A stretch of DNA of 64,000 bases from Auriscalpium vulgare. Its lineage: Eukaryota > Basidiomycota > Agaricomycetes > Russulales > Auriscalpiaceae. The notes under the pieces are model-generated. The model was not told the origin of the DNA, made no database searches, and was given only the letters and a program-made list of their open reading frames with translations. A program made the translations under genes and the position numbers. Location: positions 124,001 through 188,000 of the forward strand of contig JAHBBC010000030.1 of NCBI GenBank assembly GCA_019915015.1. Direction: 5' to 3'. Of the stretch, positions 23,555-35,154 are shown one piece after another; position 1 is the first letter of the stretch, and every line of letters starts with the position of its first letter.

Positions 23555-25299
23555 GGTCTTGGATGCGTGCGGTGCGGGTGATGTGGGCACGGAGTGGATG
23601 GGATAGAGGACGTGCGCGGCTGTCGTGGCTACAAGGCGTGGCTGCGCGGGCCGGCGCGCCCGCGCCCGTGCAAACTCCGAAATTCACCTCCGCTCGCTGC
23701 CAGCCACTAAGAACGAAAGCCTCAACAGAAAATCTTTCGCGAAAATGTCTTTCCAGCCTTGCGAGGAAATAGCCTATCGTAGGGTTGATATTCTATAGCG
23801 CTGAGGTCCGAGACGTTGTGGGCTCGCCGCAAACGGCGCAGGCCAAGGCTACGCTTGTCCAGCGCTTCAGGTGCGCCAGGAGCCTCATGATCGGTCGTTC
23901 GGTCAATGGTTAGCGGAAGGTCAATTACCTGAGCGTCAGGTGTGACCGACATCTACGCGGTCGGAACTGAGGTCTTTCCGCGTCCGAGTCGGAGACACCG
24001 AGTTTCACAAATGGCACTCGCACCTCGCCAAAGGTATTCACCCATAATAAGGGCGACTACCGCGGGCACCTCGGCGATCGTGTAGTGCACTAAGACAGAC
24101 ACTACTCAGACAAAATCTCGAGACCGAGCGAGGTGCTTGGTCATGGGTGAATCTTCAACGCGTCGCCCGGCGCCGCATCGCCCGACGCCCGCGCCTACAT
24201 CTCGTCTGAGAATCAGTCGTCATCGGCGTCGGTCTGTTCCGTCAGCCCGTTCGGTTTGTCAAGAGACCAGTCTCTTCGCCCCGTCAGACCTTACCGGCCG
24301 ATCCTACAGTATCGCTGGTGCCTTGGGCAGCGCGCAGTTTCAGAGCGCCGTCTAGCCTTCGCGTGCGAGAATCAGACCTTTGGTTTGAGTTAGGTTCACG
24401 ACTCCATCGATACTTATCGGAGTTGAGCTCCTCACCTTGTCGGTGACTATGACACTATCAGCGCAGGGAAAAATGGAAACATGCGGCCGTGTATCAGCCA
24501 CCAGCCTGATCCCGTCAAAGAGTCTTCAAGTCCGACGCGCTCTGCGAGAAATTGTGCGCAGCGCCCAGAATTGATTTCGCGCCGGTCTAAGCATGCGTGG
24601 AGACTTGCTGATGCATGCGACTAGTACGCGAAGCCTTGCGCAAATGCGGAACGCCAGAGCCGCCGGCGGTCTCAATTACGTGCAGAGAAGGGCCCCAACC
24701 GGGCACGGTACCGCTGCTGCTGCGCACGCGCTGTCCAAGAGATAGCGGGCGGAGCAAGCCAGCAGAACGCCCTGCGAATCACTTTTCAGCGTGACATCTC
24801 GTGCGATGAGATCGGCGGCACTAGTCGCGACTTGATGCATGATGAATGCGGTGCGATTCTCTTTGAATTTGGTCTCAGCCATTCCGACGTGTATAGCGAG
24901 TCGCACGCGCGTGACACGTGCGCAGGGAGTGCCGGCCTAAGTACACAGGGGACAGATTAAAGCACGATGGATCGGGCGTGCCTCGGAACCCTGGAAGCAG
25001 ATTTGTCGCGACGACGTAGACGTCTGTGAATCCAAGGCACGCAGAAGAACAAACGTTGTCCAGGACATGTCAAGCCGGAGGGAAACTGCAGCCGATGCAA
25101 GCGTCTTTCGAACGCACCTCCCTTGGAGCTCCGGCGTAATGGGCAGAAGAAAAGCCGTAAACTTCTGTCGTCTATCTTGATTCCCCCGAGAAGCCATGGC
25201 TGTGCATTCTCGGTATACAATTGTGGTCTGCTGATGCAAAGCCTAGATCCCTAGTCCTTCATTACTTACAGCTTCTTCTGTCATCTTGGGGTCCATCAT
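23555..25299. other. Intergenic gap (1.7 kb)
   Basis: Promoter side of the UBC7-type gene on the left and 3' flank of RPC2 on the right. No recognisable gene. Base composition around 23960-24460 is mixed with frequent CG dinucleotides, unlike the pyrimidine-rich promoters nearby. No repeat ends found. Confidence 0.4.
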
Positions 25300-28200
25300 T
25301 CAAGCATCATCGAGCACCAAACGGGGCACGACATTCATCGCCATCAGCTGGACAAGCAACCATCGATCGTCAGCACGCCACCTCACCAGTCCCAAACCAA
25401 ACGAACAAACGAACAGAAGGGACAAGAGATAGGGAATGACGCTCACCTCCTGGAATAGCAACTTTGCTGCGTATGGGATGGTCAGCTGCGCCATCTTCTT
25501 GGAGCTCTTGCAGTACGGGCACCACCCACGGTAACCCAGGAGGCCGCACTCCTGGCACGCGTTCACCTCGAATTTATCCGAGGAGATCATCAGCCGCTCA
25601 AGCAGCAGCTGCGTTGCACCGTAACCGATCAGGCAGTCGCGCTCCATTTCGCCTAGGCGCAGGCCTCCCTCGCGCGAGCGCCCTTCTGTCGGTTGACGTG
25701 TCAGCGTTGCGCGCGGGCCTCTGCCATTGAAGTGGGTCAGTCGGTTTAAATGGGTTGGCCAAGGCGTACCTTGCTCGCGCGTGCATCTTGTCCATCACCA
25801 TGTGCTCTACGCTTCCAGTCAATACACATGCCAAGGCGCTACTCTGAACCTTGCTTACTGAGTTTCTGCGGAAGTGGAGTGGCGTCAGGACTCAGCGTCT
25901 CCAGATACCGCCAGGGAAGCACGTACCTGGTAGTATATCGGCCCGAAGTATACATACGCCTCCATGGGTTCTCCGGTGATACCGCTCGTAAGCATGTCTT
26001 TTCCAGCGTAACTAAACCCGTTCTCGATGAGGATGCGGGACATGTCCTCGACCTATCGCGCGCCGTACATCGATCACTCATCAGTGCACGTGAACACTAT
26101 TTCAAGCGCACACACCTTAGAGCCCCCGAAGGCGGTGCCATATTGCAGCTTCCCTGCCAGCACACCCGCCTGCGTAGGAAGGGGTTAACCGCATTGATAG
26201 GGCACAAACAGACGCGCGCACCTTGCCCGCGAGAAGCTCTATCATCTTGCCCACCGTCATGCGGGAGGGGAACCCATGGGGGTTCATGATGGTATCTGGC
26301 GTGTGACCGTATCGCATGAGTCCGCGCACGACGCAGAGGAGGCTGTGCGCTTACCAGGCACAACCCCTTGATCGTTGAATGGCATGTCCTCCTGGTTCAC
26401 AATCAGCCCGCACACACCCTTCTGTCCGTGCCGCGACGAAAACTTGTCGCCCAGCTCTGGCCGCCGTGTCTGCCGCACGAGTACCTTGATGAGCGTCTGA
26501 TCGTTCTCTGTGTCCGATATCATCACTTTGTCGATGTGCCCTGCGACCGGAGATTTGTAGGTCATGGGCGCGTTCTTGTACGGTGCCGACGCCGCTGGCC
26601 CGGTGAACGAGTTGTCGTTCGCGTTTGAGGGCGACTGCTTGTTGATGTAGACGTCGCCGGGGTCGACCCGCTCGCCGACGCCGGCGAGGCCGTCCAGCTG
26701 GATGATGTCGTACTTCTTCTGGATCTGGCCGTTCTCTTCCACCGGCGCGTCGGCTAACCGGTCATAGCTACGTCCATCTGCCAGTAAATACGAGGGCACA
26801 GCAAAGCGCAGTAAAAGCACCAACGTTCCGTTGGGATATTTCCGGATGAGTGTCATGTTCTTGCGCAAAACCTGGCATCTTCCGTACCCTCGGTCCAGGC
26901 TTGCCTGTACATCAGTCCAGCATTGACGTCATGGCAGATGAGGAACAAGCGCGTACCTTATTAAGAATGAGAGCGTCTTCAATGTCGTAACCAGAATAGC
27001 TCATGACCGCGACCGTCGCGTTCTGCCCGGCGGGCAGCTTGTCGTACCCAATCAGTTCGATCGTCTTCGTCTTAACCATGGGCTGTTGCGGATAAACAGA
27101 GAGATACAGGAGCGTGTCGATGCGATTGAACTGATTGTAGCCGATAGCGCCAATTGCTTGTTTGCCCATGGCACATTGGTAGGTATTTCGAGGTGACTGA
27201 TTGTGATGCGGGTATGGGATCAAGCCGGCGACCGCACCTAAGAGCGTGAATGGTTCAATCTCGAGATGAGTCGTTGTTGAAACGATGCCGTTCTCGTACA
27301 ACGCAATGTACGAGTCGTTTTCTTCGTTGACATCGAGATATTCGACGAGACCCCGCCTGAGGAAGTCGTCGAACTCAAGAGTACCGTTTTTGAGCAGCTG
27401 TAAATCGCCATCAGCATCGGTGGGTGACCTGAGTAGGTGATTGCGCACCTGGACATGTTCGGGTGCGACCATGGGGCGGCCATTCTCAACGATAATCATG
27501 GGACGGCAGATCCGGCCGCCATCGCTGGCAATGTTGACCGTGCGGTGGTGGTGGTTTATGTACGCGCTGACAAACTCGCTCACCCTCCCGGCGCGCCGAA
27601 GGCGTCGGAAGTTGTGCACGAAACGGGCGGGAAACCGGGTGAGACCGATGATTGTACCGTTGACATGGACCACAAAAGTACCGGGGCCGTAGATCTCTGT
27701 ACCTGTGGCCTGGCTGATGTCTAATGGACGTGTGAGATTCCGGCACACTCTAGATCTCGAGGGGCGGCGCCCAGAAGCCGCGGCTCACCTTCCACGCCAA
27801 GCATGTACGCGACCTTGATCACCGGCTCCTCCTCGACGTCGGTGGTAATATGCGTCATAAGTGCGAGGTTCTTGACAAGACCGCAAGCTTCCCCTTCCGG
27901 CGTGTCGCTGGGGCACAGCATCCCCCATTGACTTGGCTGCAGGGCTCGGGGCCCGCTGACCTTCCGCGTCTTCTCAAATTGGGAAGATATACGGGTCATC
28001 ATGCCCAGCGCCGAGATGAAACTAAGTCGCGACAGGACGTGTGTCACACCGGCACGGTCCATGCGAAAGCGCTTCAGCGACCAGTTGCCGGTGGAGATGG
28101 CGCGCACGAAGCCGGCCGTGATATGGTCGCCTTGAAACTGCATCGTGTTCCATGCATCGAACTCGTTCGTGCGCGACGGCTTCTTCAACACCTTGTCAAT

Positions 28201-29537
28201 AGATGACTTCAGGTTGGTGTTGAAGGTCTTGAAGAGGTCCTCGAACAGGAGGGCAAGCAACTGGCCAGCCCTGTCCCTAACGTCAGCCATTTGACGACAC
28301 ATGACGAGCGGCCACATACAGCTCCAGACGCTTATTGCCGACATAGTCTCGGTCATCAACCATCTTCTCGTCGTTCATAGCCATCAGAACGCGCCTTGTC
28401 ATAGTTGCGACAAAGATGGCCTTTGAGCGGAAGTCAAGCCCCAGCACTGGTACGTGCGCCAAAACGATGGTGGCGAGCGCCTCAAGAGCCTCTTCCCATG
28501 CCGGTCGTCGAGGCCCTACGACACGGCGGTTGACCTTAACTCGACTACCAATCCATTCCAGCGCCTGTTGCCGCGTGAAGATCCCGAGTCTCGCAGCGTC
28601 TTCCAGATTCGGCGCGAAAGTATTCTTGTATATGTCCGAGTTGCCGGCGGTGAGCAAAAGAATTTCTTTGTCGGATTGGATGCCGAGAGCCTTGAGCGCG
28701 ATTGCAATAGGCACGTCCTCATGAATGGAGTTGTGCCGTAGATAGATTTTCCCCTTTTTGGTAGCGACATACGTCTTCGACTTGAGACCACCATGCGTCG
28801 ATCTTGCGCCGCGCTCAGTATGGGAAGACCGTGTGAGCAGAATGCACTCACGAGGTACAAGACGCCTGCACGATATTTTTGACAGGGTCAGTCTCGACGA
28901 TAATTCGATTTTTGCTCAGCTGTTCCTGGACCAGAATGACCTTTTCTGTCCCTTTGACGACAAAGTACCCACCGGGATCGAGGGGGCACTCAGTCATGCG
29001 CGCAAGTTGTGCTTCGTTCCGGCCCGTAAGGACGCATTTGTTGCTTCGAAGCATGATTGGCAGGCGGCCGATATTGACATTGGGGCGGCGCACGACACTT
29101 TTCCCGCGCGTGTACTGGATGGTGACAAGGATGGGGGCGCTATAAGTAGTGTCTCGCAGTCTGCATTCATGAGGCGTGACAGTTTTGTCGATAGCGTTCG
29201 CATCCGTTCGGTCGGGGAAGCCGACGTGGATATCAGTGTATTTCAGCCAGAAGCGCGGATCGACATCTGAGGTGACTTTGTTATTGGCCTTCAGAATATT
29301 TTTGATATCGACATCGACGAAGTAGTTGAATGAGTCGATGTGCTGCTTCACAAGGCCTTTGACCTTGAGGAATGCGGGCAGGAGAAGCCATTTGTCCTGA
29401 CAGTCGTGAGCTTACGCAGCTATCCCAAGACGAAGACGACACACCTCGACATTCTTTATTGGATCCGTTAACCCTAGCCCCCGCCAGTCCGTCTTGTTCA
29501 TCTGCTCCCAGTCTTCTTCTTCCGCTCGCGGCTCCAT
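25300..29537 (-). CDS. RPC2: RNA polymerase III second-largest subunit RPC2
   Basis: Catalytic-core subunit (beta homologue) of Pol III, which makes tRNA and 5S RNA. Start at 29537 gives [20 protein letters not shown]; an intron with donor GTGTGT follows 'PIKNVE' and joins [19 protein letters not shown]. Motifs in order: [140 protein letters not shown] (active-site region), [47 protein letters not shown], and a Zn site [16 protein letters not shown]. It ends [17 protein letters not shown] at 25300-25302. The Zn-site spacing and '[15 protein letters not shown]' mark Pol III rather than Pol II RPB2. About 1,140 residues, at least ten introns, no break. Confidence 0.96.
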
Positions 29538-30019
29538 CTCGTCCACAGTATGAGACTATTGCCCCCCGCAAAAGCGCACCAATGGTCCACCGCGTCCGGA
29601 TTCAATAAGCAGCGATAATATTGATTGATGGGGAGTCAAAGGCAAGGCACCTAGTATACAACCAATAGCTGTGTTTGTATGAATCGAGAGATGGATTATA
29701 TACTCACCAGTTTCAGCGACTCTCCGCAGAGACCGTCTGCAACTTGAACTTGGTGCGCAAGGCTACAGATAGATTCGCAAGAGATGCAAGGACAAGAAAG
29801 TTGAGACAGCAACAGCGCGCCGCATCAAAGTTGCAGTTCAATGGAGAGGCGCGCCTGCCTCAGTCACGGTGAAAGCAAAATAATGCACGTGACCATTCCA
29901 GCGCCCAGTAAACTGTTCACTTGGCTCACATCCGTCCTTTGTTACGTTCCTGATTGTCCGTTGCTTTGTACTTAGTACCAACGAGGTTCTGCCTGACACT
30001 GCCTGCACAGCCGGGTATT

Positions 30020-30235
30020 TCAGCGGAAATACCGTGGAAATTATTGTAGAAGGATTCTACGTATATTACCAGAAATACTGTGAGAGGTATTCTAAGTATT
30101 GCATAAGAAACACTAAGGCAGACAAAGGCCCACAGCCGCGGGGTTAAGTATCTCTTTATGAATACTTTACAGTATTTCCAAGGTTTTTCTCGTCAAATAC
30201 TTACAGTCTTTTTACAGTTATTTCCACAGTATTTG
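30020..30235. repeat. AT-rich cluster of AGTATT/AATACT words
   Basis: Words such as aaatact, agtatt and acagtattt occur about nine times in 215 bp, in both orientations (for example acagtatttcc near 30170 and acagtatttgg near 30225). The region abruptly abuts GC-rich DNA at about 30236. It could be the terminus of an unrecognised mobile element. No target duplication was identified. Confidence 0.4.
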
Positions 30236-30307
30236 GGGTACCAGGCAAGCCGAGCTTGCGAGGCGGAGCCTTGTACAGAGGCTTTGTAACGTAGTAGCAA
30301 ACGTGCT

Positions 30308-30616
30308 GGCGCCGCGAGGCGCCTGTTGTGATGTGAAGGGCAGCGAGGGCGCAGGGAAACTCCCACGCCTCTCGCGCTCCTACGTCTTCGTCGCGCGCCC
30401 GCGCGCGAAGTTTTTGACCCACCCACCATCCCCTAGCGCTTGTACAGGTGGTTCCTCGTTCCGCTTTTCCGGTTCGGGGGGCTCCCTGTGCTTGCAGCTC
30501 GAGGTTTTTTGTGCCGCGAGCTCGGACGCGCGATTGGTCGCCTTCAGGTCCGAGTCTCGAGGCGGGGGCCCTTGGCACGACGCGCGTAGCGCGTCGGTTC
30601 ACGTGCGCAGCACGTG
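30308..30616. repeat. Short GC-rich perfect hairpins
   Basis: Three perfect palindromes with 3-4 nt loops: 30308-30323 (6 bp stem ggcgcc, loop gcga), 30579-30595 (7 bp stem gacgcgc, loop gta) and 30600-30616 (7 bp stem cacgtgc, loop gca). The last two are 4 nt apart. No open gene lies across them. Confidence 0.6.
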
Positions 30617-31554
30617 CCTCCCCCGCGGCCCGAAAACCTCCCACCACAACACTTGGAAAACATTATTAACATGCTTTCCAAGTCTCCTTGTTCTCACGTC
30701 GTCCCCATAGCAGTGGGGAACCTCTCATTCCTCTCCCTATCAGTGTGACTACGAGTTACAAAGCTCTTGGTGTGCCACTTGACCGCGCAGGCAGTGTGAG
30801 CTGCTTACGTAGCGTAGTTGGTATACATCACATGTTTCACGTTTCCTTGGAGCTTGCGGCGTCTCCGCGACTCTCCGGCTTCAAACACATCCCTTCAAAG
30901 ACACTTGATGAGATACTATCGGTTGGCAAAAACAAGTCATTACCGAGTTCCGACTCATCGTGGATACAAGATGTTGCAGCTCTGGTGATGGGATAGGACA
31001 AAGATAGGATCAATTTGGAGGGGACTGTTGACGTTAAACTCGGTACGTCGCTCATCATCTACATCTCTTGCCGGAATATCTGGCTGCTTGAGCTGACGAG
31101 CTTTCGGTGAACAGCAGTGTAGAGAACCCGGCAGAACGGCCTGACTCTTCGTCAGACAGCTCCTCAAGATGCTCTCACGGTGTGGTGACGGATGTTTGGC
31201 ATGCGTTCCATTCTCCGAGAAATCTTCAGAGGTGCATCGCAAACGACAGCATCATTGTATGCAAGCTAGGGTCCCTCTGCAACCGTCAGGTTCTTGGCCA
31301 TGCATTGAAATGGCAAGACCACCGGTCAACATCTGACATTCCCAATTTTACGGAACTCCAAAGCGGCACATGCACATCTACCGTCACTGCCGAAACAACG
31401 CTGCGTCATTCGTTCAAGGTCTCTGTGCCGCTCGCAGGAAAGCTCGTCATCGCTTAGTCCTCTGGTTGGTCAGAAGTCAGTATAGCATCCAGGAGCTGCT
31501 GCATCCTCAAGTGAGATTTTATGTGTCGCAGCTAACATGTCTTCTGTGGACTCA

Positions 31555-32600
31555 CATCGAAGGCCAACATGAGCGCCTCCGACGAGGACAGACTTCTTGG
31601 GGGAGAAATTCTCGCCCAAATGAAGTGAGTCTCAATCTTTGGCGCTGTTAACTCGGATTTGCGCTGGCTAACTAGTCAACAGTAGTACGTTCTTATTCGC
31701 AGACACGGATACTACATCGTCAGCTCGCTCTCGCATCCTATACATTCTGTCAGAGAACAGCGGTGTGCAGAGCAGGCTTCGTCAAGAGCTGCTCGAGGCG
31801 CAGACTATGGCGGACGCTTCCCTACCTAGAAGCCGTATGTCGCGAGAGCCTCAGGGTGTGAGTTTGTCTGATACATGTTGTACAGCTCATTTTCTCCTCT
31901 TAGCTATCCTCCTGGGATATATGTCGGCCGCACTCGTCTCAGAGTCACTTTAGCTCTCAAGAACTCACTGTCAGCTATTGCTTTAGATGCCGCAAGGACA
32001 TTTCTGTGCTTCTGGGTCACCCCATCCGAACGGCGACCGGCGATGTCCTCAACTCACTTTACGTGCCGAATGGCACTGACGTCGTCATCAATATCCTCGC
32101 CGTTAACTGCTCGACGGCCATGTGGGATGCTGCTGATGCGGAGGAGTGGAAGCCTGAGCAATGGCTGGCGCCTCTGCGGTGGAGGAAGCACGCTTCCGAG
32201 TCCGTGGGGTTTACTCTAATACGTCAGTCCTGAGCTGCGCACACAGACTGCATATTTTATCATCGCGCGTTGATTTCTGCTTATCTGTCAGGTTGACTTT
32301 TTTTAGAGCGTGCATGTCAGTATTCTGCTCCCTTCTGGATGCTCGCTGATTGGCAGTCACAGCGGCTTCAAGGTTTCGCAGCCGGAAACGAGTAAGTTCG
32401 GCTGTGTTGATCCAGAGCAGGCTTCGTCAACTTACATTTGAACGCTACAGAAGTAGTACTGGCCCATCCCATCCTTCCGCTTCTCGCCTTCGAGGAAGGA
32501 AGAGGTCGAGTGGCGATTCGGCGTGATCACTATCCCCGGTGTCAAGGGTTCCGATGCATTAGGTCCGAAGCTGCCGATGATGGTGGCTCGAGAGGATTGA
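31555..32600 (+). pseudogene. Truncated cytochrome P450 relic (C-terminal half)
   Basis: Only the C-terminal half of a P450 remains. Order seen: SASDEDRLLGGEILAQM; TFLFADTDTTSSA (I-helix, normally AGTDTT); QSRLRQELLEAQ; a frame change before YLEAVCRESLRV (ExxR region); LYVPNGTDVVINILAVN; EEWKPEQW; remains of the heme loop as FFRACM without the usual glycines; GFKVSQPETK; and a good C-terminus EVEWRFGVITIPGVKGSDAL ending ARED, TGA at 32598-32600. The N-terminal half is absent upstream. Missing N-terminus, frame change and damaged heme loop make a functional enzyme unlikely. Its sequence is close to the P450s at 39536 and 62097, so it belongs to the same local family. Confidence 0.8.
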
Positions 32601-33077
32601 CGACTGTATTGTAAGTATCTATCTAACACTCAGGCAGAAGTTCGTCCCTTGAGTTCGTAGAGGCGTCACTGTATTCATCACCGCGATACCTGGGAAGTGT
32701 TGCCCGCCATGGGGGCCGCAGCTTCAGATCACCGGCGAGCATGGGGGATCAGACAGGAGAAAATGGACATGCACTGCTGTGCAGCTTGGAGTGGCGCAAC
32801 TGGCTGTCGTTTTACATACGCGGTGGGATTTGCGCCAGACTTGCACCCGTAGCCGGCCGGTCTAAGGCCTGACGTTGAGCGGCAGACGCATGGATCATAT
32901 CAAAGTCGCCTTACATGACGAGTCTGCGTCTGCGCAGAATATGTGTGATCATGCTTACCGAAGCCAACTGAGCCAAGACAGACCAACATGCGACGATATA
33001 TACCTATGCGACTAAATAGAACAAAGCTGACCAAAGATTATAATGCCATACAAGCGACGAGCAATGAGATATCGACA
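32601..33077. other. Intergenic gap
   Basis: 477 bp between the P450 relic and the 3' end of the UBE2G1-type E2. No gene or repeat recognised. Confidence 0.5.
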
Positions 33078-34026
33078 TCAGTCGAATGCCTCCTCTGCAC
33101 TCCGGCGCACCAATCTCCGAACCTTCTTCTTGTATCCTGTCAAGCCACATCGGGGTCAGCAATGAAACAGGTTCGATCGGCACGGTGCACACTGACCAGG
33201 AAGGTCTGTGCGCACTTCCTTCGCGGCATCTACGTTCGCCGGGCTGTCAAGATTTGGCGTGTCCGAGGAGAGTAAAGAAATGACCGAGAGGAGCTATGGA
33301 CCGCGCAATCGAGTCAAAATCGCGCTGCAGATTATGAATCCAGCTACGCACAATTGACTGGATCGTATGCACGGGGAGCCAGCGCTCGCTCGCTTCTTCG
33401 TACCCGTACTGATCATCACCAGGAGGATGCTGGAAGCGCTTCAGATGGTAAAGCTGATAGTGTGGAAGAGGGGGGCACGCACGAGAATGGAGATGCATAC
33501 GAGGCCATCTGCGTAGACTGTTGCATGTCAGAGAATGGCGCAACAACATTGAGTAAGCACGCACTGTTGGGGTGCCACATCGGAGTGATGAAGCGCATCT
33601 TGGGAGGAAGGAGGGGGAATTCGGGAGGGAAGCTCAAGCGCGCCTTGAAGAACCCGCCTTCGCTGCACATCGGTGAGCGCCAGTACACACATTGCGATCT
33701 ACAGTTTCGCGTACTACAACGTGTCCGGCGGTCTGCAGTGGCATTGGTCGGTGATCAGCCATGGGTACGCCGCGGTCTGGTAGGCGGGAAGACACGCACC
33801 CAATGATCAGGACCTCCCATTCAAAGAGGTTGTTGTCATCCACAAGCCCTTCATCGATCGTCTGTCAGACTGCATGCACACGAGGTGTTGGAGACGGGTG
33901 AGGCGGCAGGGCGCAGTACAGACCAGCTGAGAAACCCTCGACAGGATGCTTGGTGAGCTCTGCCAGTTGCCGACGCAAGAGCAGAGACGGCGTCCCCGAC
34001 TGGGAGGGGGTACCAGGCTTTGACAT
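33078..34026 (-). CDS. UBE2G1: Ubiquitin-conjugating enzyme E2, UBE2G1 type
   Basis: Second E2 of the Ubc7 clade in this window, of the UBE2G1 class. Exons: MSKPGTPSQSGTPSLLLRRQ (ATG at 34026) then LAELTKHPVEGFSAGL; VDDNNLFEWEVLIIG; PPDTLY; EGGFFKARLSFPPEFPLLPP, KMRFITPMWHPN; VYADGLVCISILH with catalytic Cys; PPGDDQYGYEEASERWLPVH; TIQSI joined to LLSVISLLSSDTPNLDSPAN; VDAAKEVRTDLP; then a last exon after a GTCAGT...TGACAG intron, GYKKKVRRLVRRSAEEAFD, TGA at 33078-33080. Human UBE2G1 shares the start pattern (LLLRRQLAEL, PVEGFSAGL) and the ending (AFE/AFD). About 175 residues and eight short introns. All splice junctions keep frame, in contrast to the damaged genes next to it. Human UBE2G1 is an ERAD/K48-chain E2. 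The role here is inferred. Confidence 0.92.
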
Positions 34027-34457
34027 TATCGAGATCGAAAGATAAGAAGGTGTATGCAAGTGGGAGAAAGAGCAGCGGAAGAGCCAGGAACTCAGGCTGC
34101 GCGGGCCTCGCTATATATCGTTGGTTACGTAAGCCCCTTCTGTGACAGCGGTCCGCTCATTCTCCTGGCACACCCAGTGACTTCGCGTTTGACTCGGTCG
34201 TTCTCACCGCCTCGGGTGTATTTCTCGTGCGTAGTTTGTGCGGCGGAAGCAGGGCAACAGCCTATAGTATTGCGTTCGCGTCGAACATCGCAGGTTCCTC
34301 CTTGGCCGCCTGCGTGCTCACTCTTACTCGAGCGCCATCCGAAGGCAAGAGGAGAGAGAGAGGAGAGGAGTCTACCTGGCTATTATCCAAGAGTTGTGAG
34401 TACCAGTTTGCATCATCTGCGACTGGCTGAACGTTTTCACGCGTAGAGGTCCTTCCA
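34027..34457. promoter_or_regulatory. Divergent promoter between UBE2G1-type gene and EMC1 remnant
   Basis: 431 bp between two start codons facing away from each other. A plus-strand frame is open from about 34180 to 34430 but has no recognised motif. If the EMC1 locus was once functional, two ER quality-control genes shared this promoter. Confidence 0.4.
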
Positions 34458-35154
34458 ATGCGTTGGCTCTCACTACTCTCGACGGCCGCATGGGCCACGG
34501 CATCCCTCGCTCTTCACGAGGATGAAGCTGGTGTCGTCGACTGGTATAAAGCCCAGATCGGTGTACCGCTCTCCCACTCGCGCTCGCCGTCCACGTCTCC
34601 CGCATTTCCACATGGAACCTGGAAAGCCGCCAACGGAAGGGCTGCTGCTGACCGCAACGAGCAGCAACGTCATCGCAGCGCTGCACCCTATGAATGGCTC
34701 AGTTGGTGCGGGCGCCTGCATCCTCTCGTCGTCGCCCGCGCTTGACCTTTGGCTCTTAGCATGGAGGTATATCTTCAAATCCGACGACAACATCGTGTAC
34801 TACCAAGGCACAACAATAGTGAGAATCAACTCTTCCAGATCACGCAACTACCGCGTCAGTAATTTCACTCCTACTGTCTCCATCAACCTTCACTCTTATA
34901 CCATAATCCCCCAGGTTGCAAATATCCGACGCATCGTCACCTCGCCCGCCCTACTAGAGTCAACATCTCTCGTTTTCGCGTACGGATTGGACTTATTCTT
35001 CACGCGCACCGCGCCGTCCGGCAGGTTCGACGTGCTGAGCGAGAACTTCAATAAGGCACAGTTGATATTCACGATCAGCGGGCTCGCAATCGGGATCATG
35101 GTCGCCAAGCCGATGGTGAGGAGGAAGAAGATGCAAGAGAAGTGGTATCATTAG
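34458..35154 (+). pseudogene. EMC1: EMC1 reduced to its two ends (internal deletion)
   Basis: EMC1 is the large (roughly 900-1,000 residue) luminal beta-propeller subunit of the ER membrane protein insertase. Here the N-terminal end is clear: signal peptide MRWLSLLSTAAWATASLAL, then HEDEAGVVDWYKAQIGVPL; after a frame change near 34604-34609, TEGLLLTATSSNVIAAL and NGSVAWRYIF across an intron. The extreme C-terminal end is also clear: RIVTSPALLESTSLVFAYGL, SGRFDVLSENFNKAQLIFT, a membrane span ISGLAIGIMVA, and PMVRRKKMQEKWYH with TAG at 35152-35154. Between them only about 100 bp (34813-34914) stand in for several hundred codons. Either a real internal deletion with a frame shift, or an assembly collapse. 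The ends are too well matched to be chance. Confidence 0.8.

Larger units (their letters stand above)
29538..31554. other. Intergenic gap with repeats, no gene
   Basis: RPC2 upstream region followed by about 2 kb without a supported gene. It divides into an AT-rich part with recurring agtatt/aatact words (30020-30235) and a GC-rich part with short perfect hairpins (30300-30620). Both are listed separately. It marks the change from the intact left half to the disturbed middle of the window. Confidence 0.5.

Noticed and set aside
25300..29537. RPB2 (RNA polymerase II) as the identity of the polymerase gene
   Set aside because: The Zn-site segment [16 protein letters not shown] and the block after [12 protein letters not shown] match Pol III RPC2 rather than Pol II.
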